Below are positions 8,801 to 11,501 of a DNA stretch of 11,501 nucleotides, in pieces. Origin of the DNA: Chloromonas sp. AAM2 (taxonomy: Eukaryota; Chlorophyta; Chlorophyceae; Chlamydomonadales; Chlamydomonadaceae). A model generated the notes under the pieces. It searched no databases, had not been told where the DNA came from, and was given only the letters and a program-made list of their open reading frames with translations. The translations under genes were made by a program, and so were the position numbers. Each line of letters starts with the position of its first letter. The stretch's first letter is position 1. The stretch lies in contig QAXH01002632.1 in NCBI GenBank assembly GCA_004335635.1, positions 1-11,501 of the forward strand. Direction: 5' to 3'.

Positions 8801-8998
8801 CACCTGCCACGTGTGCTTGGTCCAGCTGCTGATCATAAAAAACCTGATACTTGTTCAACACCAGCCAACTCTGACCATGGCCCGTGATGTTTTGTTTGTC
8901 ATCTGCAGGCTTCTGAGGAGGGAACGGCACCCATGGAAAGTGAGGGTGGTGTGGATGCAGCCTCACCAGCCCCCACTCCCGAGCCTATGAACCCATAA
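2835..8998 (+). CDS. HSP110: Cytosolic Hsp110 (SSE1/HSP70E-type Hsp70 nucleotide-exchange factor), 13 exons, 795 aa
   Basis: Exons are 2835-3455, 3639-3827, 4126-4200, 4507-4581, 4770-4964, 5231-5431, 5919-6111, 6602-6774, 7225-7350, 7595-7714, 8029-8176, 8404-8585 and 8909-8998. All junctions are GT-AG; the sum is 2388 nt with the TAA stop. The product is an atypical Hsp70 that binds unfolded clients and drives ADP release from canonical Hsp70. The nucleotide-binding domain covers about residues 1-385: FDVGN at 6-10, the Hsp110-type DVGHTSTQ at 200-207 in place of the Hsp70 phosphate loop, and VGSSTRVP at 338-345, as in plant Hsp110s. The beta-sandwich starts at KVREFDV (385-391) and holds an acidic Glu/Ala/Asp loop (about 487-532) ending in KKRKV (533-537). 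The helical lid covers about 560-745, then a Pro/Ala-rich tail. There is no signal peptide, EEVD or ER-retention end, so a cytosolic or nuclear site is expected. Length fits algal and plant relatives. The ATG at 2835 is in ACACCATGT context; an in-frame TTG at 2823 was not preferred. The promoter suggests heat induction. Confidence 0.95.
4282..4356. repeat. Nested, mutually exclusive perfect hairpins in HSP110 intron 3
   Basis: Two perfect inverted repeats overlap. Hairpin A pairs 4282-4304 with 4316-4338 (23 bp, 11-nt loop). Hairpin B pairs 4301-4326 with 4331-4356 (26 bp, loop AACG). They share 4301-4304 and 4316-4338, so only one can form at a time. No mismatches were found in either stem, which implies recent origin or maintenance. 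The whole lies 81 bp after the donor of intron 3 (4201-4506). No terminal repeat or target-site duplication typical of a small transposon was seen. Confidence 0.9.
5754..5813. repeat. 30-bp tandem duplication in HSP110 intron 6
   Basis: Two adjacent copies, 5754-5783 and 5784-5813, begin GCTGATGTTTGCACTGCGCT and differ at two positions near their ends. They lie in the 487-bp intron 6 (5432-5918), about 100 bp before the acceptor. This is a simple local duplication with no coding role seen. Confidence 0.9.
6288..6310 (+). other. G-quadruplex motif in HSP110 intron 7
   Basis: Five guanine runs of 5, 3, 4, 3 and 3 bases are separated by loops of only 1, 1, 2 and 1 bases on the sense strand. This is a very strong quadruplex consensus in the intron RNA and DNA. 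A second, looser G-rich patch follows at about 6331-6360. Intron 7 (6112-6601) is the longest intron of the gene and one of only two in phase 1. Confidence 0.8.
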
Positions 8999-9393
8999 AC
9001 AAAGCAATACTTTCTTCTAATTATGCGAATGTGTATTGAATTACAAACCCTCAACTGAGGCAGCGTGCGTGCACTGACCCAAGCAGGAGACTGTCCAGCT
9101 TTGACAATCTCTTGAGGCTCTGGTTTAATGGATTGATAGCTTTTGTTTAGAGGTTGACTGAGGAGACTTGGTTGACCAAGAATTGAGGCACTGAACCTGT
9201 GTCCTGGAAACCTGCATCATACTGTTGGAAACCGTCACACCCTGTTTTGTGATAGCTAGCGAAGCCCAATGTGTCATGCTAATCAATTGTGTACAGCCTG
9301 CGACGCGTTGCACACCGTGTAAGCACGTAGCTTCGAGACAGTCCTCCATGTGTTCCACAACTCTTTTCCCGCAGGATTAGCGTGCAGGTTGAC
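8999..9393. other. HSP110 3' flank, no gene seen
   Basis: This is the 3' untranslated and flanking sequence after the HSP110 stop. TGTAA, the polyadenylation signal common in chlorophytes, first occurs at 9318-9322, which would imply a 3' UTR of about 330 nt. No AATAAA was seen close to the stop. Reverse-strand frames here have no recognisable protein features. Confidence 0.5.
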
Positions 9394-9861
9394 ATGGAAT
9401 GTGCCTCTTTCGCGATTGTTTCAGAATCTTTGAATACAAGGCATGGATGCTTACCCTTCAGATGCGCAGCAACTGCCCATCCCAGCAAGCAGTTGCCGCG
9501 TACTCACCCAGCCAGGTTGCACTCGTTGCAGCAAGCAGGCTGTCCTTACGTCATCATGCCAATTGATGATCGCAGTGTATGCATCCACCTAGGTGGCGTA
9601 TACTGGTCCGACATCCTTGGGCAGTCGGATTCGCAAAGAAACAAGCTCACTCACTGGTACCGTCGGAGAGGGGCATGGCGAAAGAGCAGGAAGCGGGCCA
9701 AATCGGCCATCCGGGATTTTCTTTGCGGCGAGCTGTTTGAATCAATGGCTTCAATGAAGCAGAACGCATCAACAGCCTGCCGCAAAGGAAACCATGACGT
9801 TGACCCGCGTGTTCGAAAGAACTCGCTTCTTTACCACGCCCCTCAAAGTCCGAGTCTCTGA
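9394..9861 (+). CDS. Unrecognised 155-residue ORF
   Basis: An uninterrupted frame runs from ATG at 9394 to TGA at 9859-9861. I do not recognise the protein. It has a hydrophobic patch with CPYVIMPIDD near residue 50, a GVYWSDILGQ segment, then a strongly basic stretch (HWYRRRGAWRKSRKRAKSA) that could bind nucleic acid or act as a nuclear signal. No signal peptide or membrane segment is obvious. A CAG at 9385-9387 just upstream could be a splice acceptor, so this may instead be the last exon of a longer gene. The tryptophans and charged clusters favour coding, but chance remains possible. It has no evident relation to HSP110. Confidence 0.3.
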   Translation: MECASFAIVSESLNTRHGCLPFRCAATAHPSKQLPRTHPARLHSLQQAGCPYVIMPIDDRSVCIHLGGVYWSDILGQSDSQRNKLTHWYRRRGAWRKSRKRAKSAIRDFLCGELFESMASMKQNASTACRKGNHDVDPRVRKNSLLYHAPQSPSL

Positions 9862-9945
9862 GGGTACCAGAAAGCTTGCTTTATTGTCAATCTCTTGGGC
9901 TCGGACTCTCAGGGGATGTTGGACCAGTATTCGCTGGTGACCCAA
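9847..9945. repeat. Inverted repeats forming nested stem-loops
   Basis: AGTCCGAG at 9847-9854 is the exact complement of CTCGGACT at 9900-9907. CTTGGG at 9894-9899 is complementary to CCCAAG at 9940-9945. Inside the latter, ACCAG and CTGGT flank the loop TATTCG. The first pair overlaps the end of the 9394-9861 ORF. These arms could fold in RNA, but no known ncRNA family was recognised, and stems of this size also occur by chance. Confidence 0.4.
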
Positions 9946-10038
9946 GGTGAGTGCATACACGAGCGTCGATTGATAAAGAGGAACCTTGTGCTGATCTTGA
10001 GACGACGGAGCCTGCGGGGACGGTGCGGCAAAGACTCG

Positions 10039-10226
10039 CCCCCCAGGGGACAAGGCTGAGGGTCCTTCGGGCACGAAGGGGCTTCGGCCTTGCGCTTTGG
10101 GGGATTTGGTCGCTCACAGACTGGGCTTGGCCCCCCCAGGGGGCAAGGCTGAGGGCAACATCGGCAACGACGGGACTTCGGCCTTGCGTGCTTGTGATAG
10201 GTTGCTCGTTCACAGACTGGGCTTGC
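10039..10226. repeat. ~93-bp imperfect tandem duplication with a conserved hairpin
   Basis: Copy 1 (10039-10131) and copy 2 (10132 to about 10226) both begin with a C6 run followed by AGGG and end with TCACAGACTGGGCTTG. They are roughly 80% alike by eye. Each copy keeps an outer stem: CAAGGC with GCCTTG at 10051-10056/10087-10092, and GCAAGGC with GCCTTGC at 10143-10149/10181-10187. Copy 1 has an inner stem CCTTCG-GGCA-CGAAGG (10064-10079); copy 2 keeps a shorter TCG-GCAA-CGA. The sequence is open in reverse frames, but the product is low-complexity and is not called a gene. Confidence 0.75.
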
Positions 10227-10543
10227 CCTGATGCTTGAACTGCATGGTGGTGCGCCTGGAGTTTGTGTGAGCCACGGGTGTAAAGATGTGCATTCTGGTT
10301 ATGGAGCCTTCCTACGTGACTGTGTGAAGGTGCATGGTTGCTCGTGTGAGTATAAGAACCAAGTACCAAGGTGCACGGACATGATGCATGGACTCGACCC
10401 GCCCACTAGGTTTGTGATTTCAAAGCCCTGGACTAGAAAACCGCAAGGGTTTGGGTTGGGAACACTCTACCCCAAACGCAACCGGTCGAACTGTGGCTAT
10501 TCTCGCAGCTCAGACGGTGTTTGTCTGAAGACGCGCCAACCTC
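10227..10543. other. Gene-poor spacer
   Basis: No supported exon, RNA gene or repeat was seen here. A TTCTCGCAG acceptor-like sequence ends at 10508, and TGA and other stops lie between it and the ATG at 10544. Confidence 0.4.
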
Positions 10544-11498
10544 ATGGATGCAACATGGGTAACACAACTGGATTCTCTGGCAGGGACAGGCGAAGGTGAC
10601 CTGAGCGTGGATGAGACGGCAAGCGCTCGCTTGCTGCTCGTACGGGACTCTGCTCTCAGAGAGCTGCTGCTGGGTGACAGGCAGACTGCGATTGCGTCTG
10701 TGCGCAAATTGCTGCTGCAAGGTGACTTGGTCATCGCACTGTAGTGCTGCAAGCCGTGAATTTTGCGGGCGTTGTGCACCACCCACGTGTGCTGTCTTGT
10801 GATTGGCTTATGCTGGTGAGCAGAAATCTCTGGCAACTCAGCAGCACCGATTGATAGCGACAGCCTCAGCCTTGGCACATGCAGGTACACAGGCCCATGG
10901 CATGTTCATGTGAATGATACTGATATACCAGCGTTGTGTGCAATGATGATGAGATACCAGCGTTGTGTGCAATACACAGTGATTTGGCTACTGGTGCATG
11001 TCACGTTATGACTGCCATGCATCAGGGTGGGTGCATGTCACACTATGTCTGCCATTCCTCAGGGTGGGTGCATCTCACATTATGTCTGCCATGCATCAGG
11101 GTGGGTGCATCTCATTTTATGTCTGCCATGCACCAGGGTGGGTGCATCTCACATTATGTATGCCATGCATCAGGGTGGGTGCATGTCACATTATGTTTGC
11201 CATGCATCAGGGTGGGTGCATGTCACATTATGTCTGCCATGCCTCAGGGTGGGTGCATGTCACATTATGTCTGGTTCACAGTGCACAAACCATTGCATGC
11301 ATGGCGTTACTAGAGTGTGCCTGACCGGTGGGTACACTACCCTGTGTTGATGTCTATGTGCTTGCAGGCGGCCCTGGGGCACAACTGCCGGGTGAGAAAA
11401 AGCACCAACAACAGCAACTCATACAGCAAACAATTAGCGAGCATGCCAACACAGCTTTGTGGGTCGCGATGAGCCTCTATCTGGCCCACCACTGCTGA
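10544..11498 (+). CDS. Possible two-exon small gene of unknown function (about 102 aa)
   Basis: An ATG at 10544 opens a 66-codon frame (stop TAG 10742-10744) with coding-like composition: many CTG, GAC and GTG codons and helix-forming stretches such as ALRELLLGDRQTAIASVRKL. A donor-like CAAG/GTGACT allows exon 1 to end at 10721 in phase 1. A good acceptor (GTGCTTGCAG) precedes 11368, and the matching frame there runs 42 codons to TGA at 11496-11498. It includes a Gln-rich stretch (HQQQQLIQQ) and a hydrophobic end. The join gives 102 residues, and the 646-bp intron would hold the minisatellite. Neither half is recognised. The helical GD-x-x-TAI pattern loosely resembles alpha-solenoid repeats such as those of Sec31 or Sec16, but this is not evidence of identity. 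The first exon alone, or chance frames, are alternatives. Confidence 0.2.
10925..10973. repeat. Two-copy repeat, 29-bp period
   Basis: The 20-mer ATACCAGCGTTGTGTGCAAT occurs exactly at 10925-10944 and 10954-10973, separated by GATGATGAG. It lies just before the 37-bp minisatellite but has a different unit. Confidence 0.93.
10988..11273. repeat. 37-bp minisatellite, about 7.7 copies
   Basis: Full units start at 11025, 11062, 11099, 11136, 11173 and 11210. A diverged first copy starts at 10988 and a truncated last copy at 11247 ends near 11273. The unit starts GGGTGGGTGCATGTCACATT and closes with TCTGCCATGCATCA. Copies differ by one to four bases, and the middle ones share CATCTCA in place of CATGTCA. 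Because 37 is not a multiple of three, the array keeps all three forward frames open. These frames encode the same 37-residue Cys/His-rich repeat in different registers, and there is no evidence they are translated. Confidence 0.95.
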
Positions 11499-11501
11499 AC
11501 T

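Noticed and set aside
9780..9830. tRNA-like GTTCGAA arm
   Set aside because: No acceptor stem, D-arm or anticodon arm could be fitted around the GTTCGAA-like sequence.
9887..10369. 160-codon minus-strand open frame
   Set aside because: It is low-complexity and passes through the tandem duplication, so its internal similarity comes from the DNA repeat. No domain was seen.
10433..10890. Two long minus-strand frames opposite the 10544 ORF
   Set aside because: The forward frame has a more protein-like helical pattern, while these are Ser/Gln/Cys-rich without any motif. Neither strand is proven.
10988..11273. CRISPR-like array
   Set aside because: Units are directly adjacent with no spacers, and the host is a eukaryote. 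It is a minisatellite.

Overview
The window looks like nuclear DNA of a photosynthetic eukaryote, most likely a green alga (possibly a trebouxiophyte; the class is a guess). Both recognisable genes are cut by many short GT-AG spliceosomal introns of roughly 180-490 bp. The DNA holds dinucleotide, trinucleotide and minisatellite repeats. The main protein is an Hsp110 of the plant/algal type. Nothing bacterial, viral or transposon-like was recognised.

Layout. Positions 1-694 hold no exon I can support and include a CA/CT microsatellite. Positions 695-2455 on the minus strand carry three exons of a gene for a TCAIM-like (DUF4460) protein. It has a mitochondrial-looking N-terminus and a degenerate J-domain that keeps the HPD tripeptide. 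Its C-terminal half is not resolved and probably lies beyond the left edge. Positions 2456-2834 form a compact divergent promoter with a perfect three-unit heat shock element (2654-2666), a TATA box (2718-2723) and a 16-bp palindrome in the predicted leader.

Positions 2835-8998 on the plus strand are a complete 13-exon gene for a 795-residue cytosolic Hsp110 (SSE1/HSP70E type). Every splice junction could be placed by reading frame and homology. Its introns hold a striking pair of competing perfect hairpins (intron 3), a 30-bp duplication (intron 6) and a strong G-quadruplex motif (intron 7).

Positions 8999-11501 are poorly resolved. They contain an unrecognised 155-codon ORF (9394-9861), a patch of hairpin-forming sequence with a ~93-bp tandem duplication (9847-10226), and a possible two-exon small gene (10544-11498). 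The proposed intron of that gene carries an eight-copy 37-bp minisatellite.

How the parts relate: Hsp110 is a nucleotide-exchange factor for Hsp70, and J-proteins stimulate Hsp70 ATPase activity. The divergent pair therefore joins two Hsp70-partner families across one heat-shock-type promoter. The two proteins are expected in different compartments (cytosol and mitochondrion), so any shared logic would be co-regulation under stress rather than one complex.
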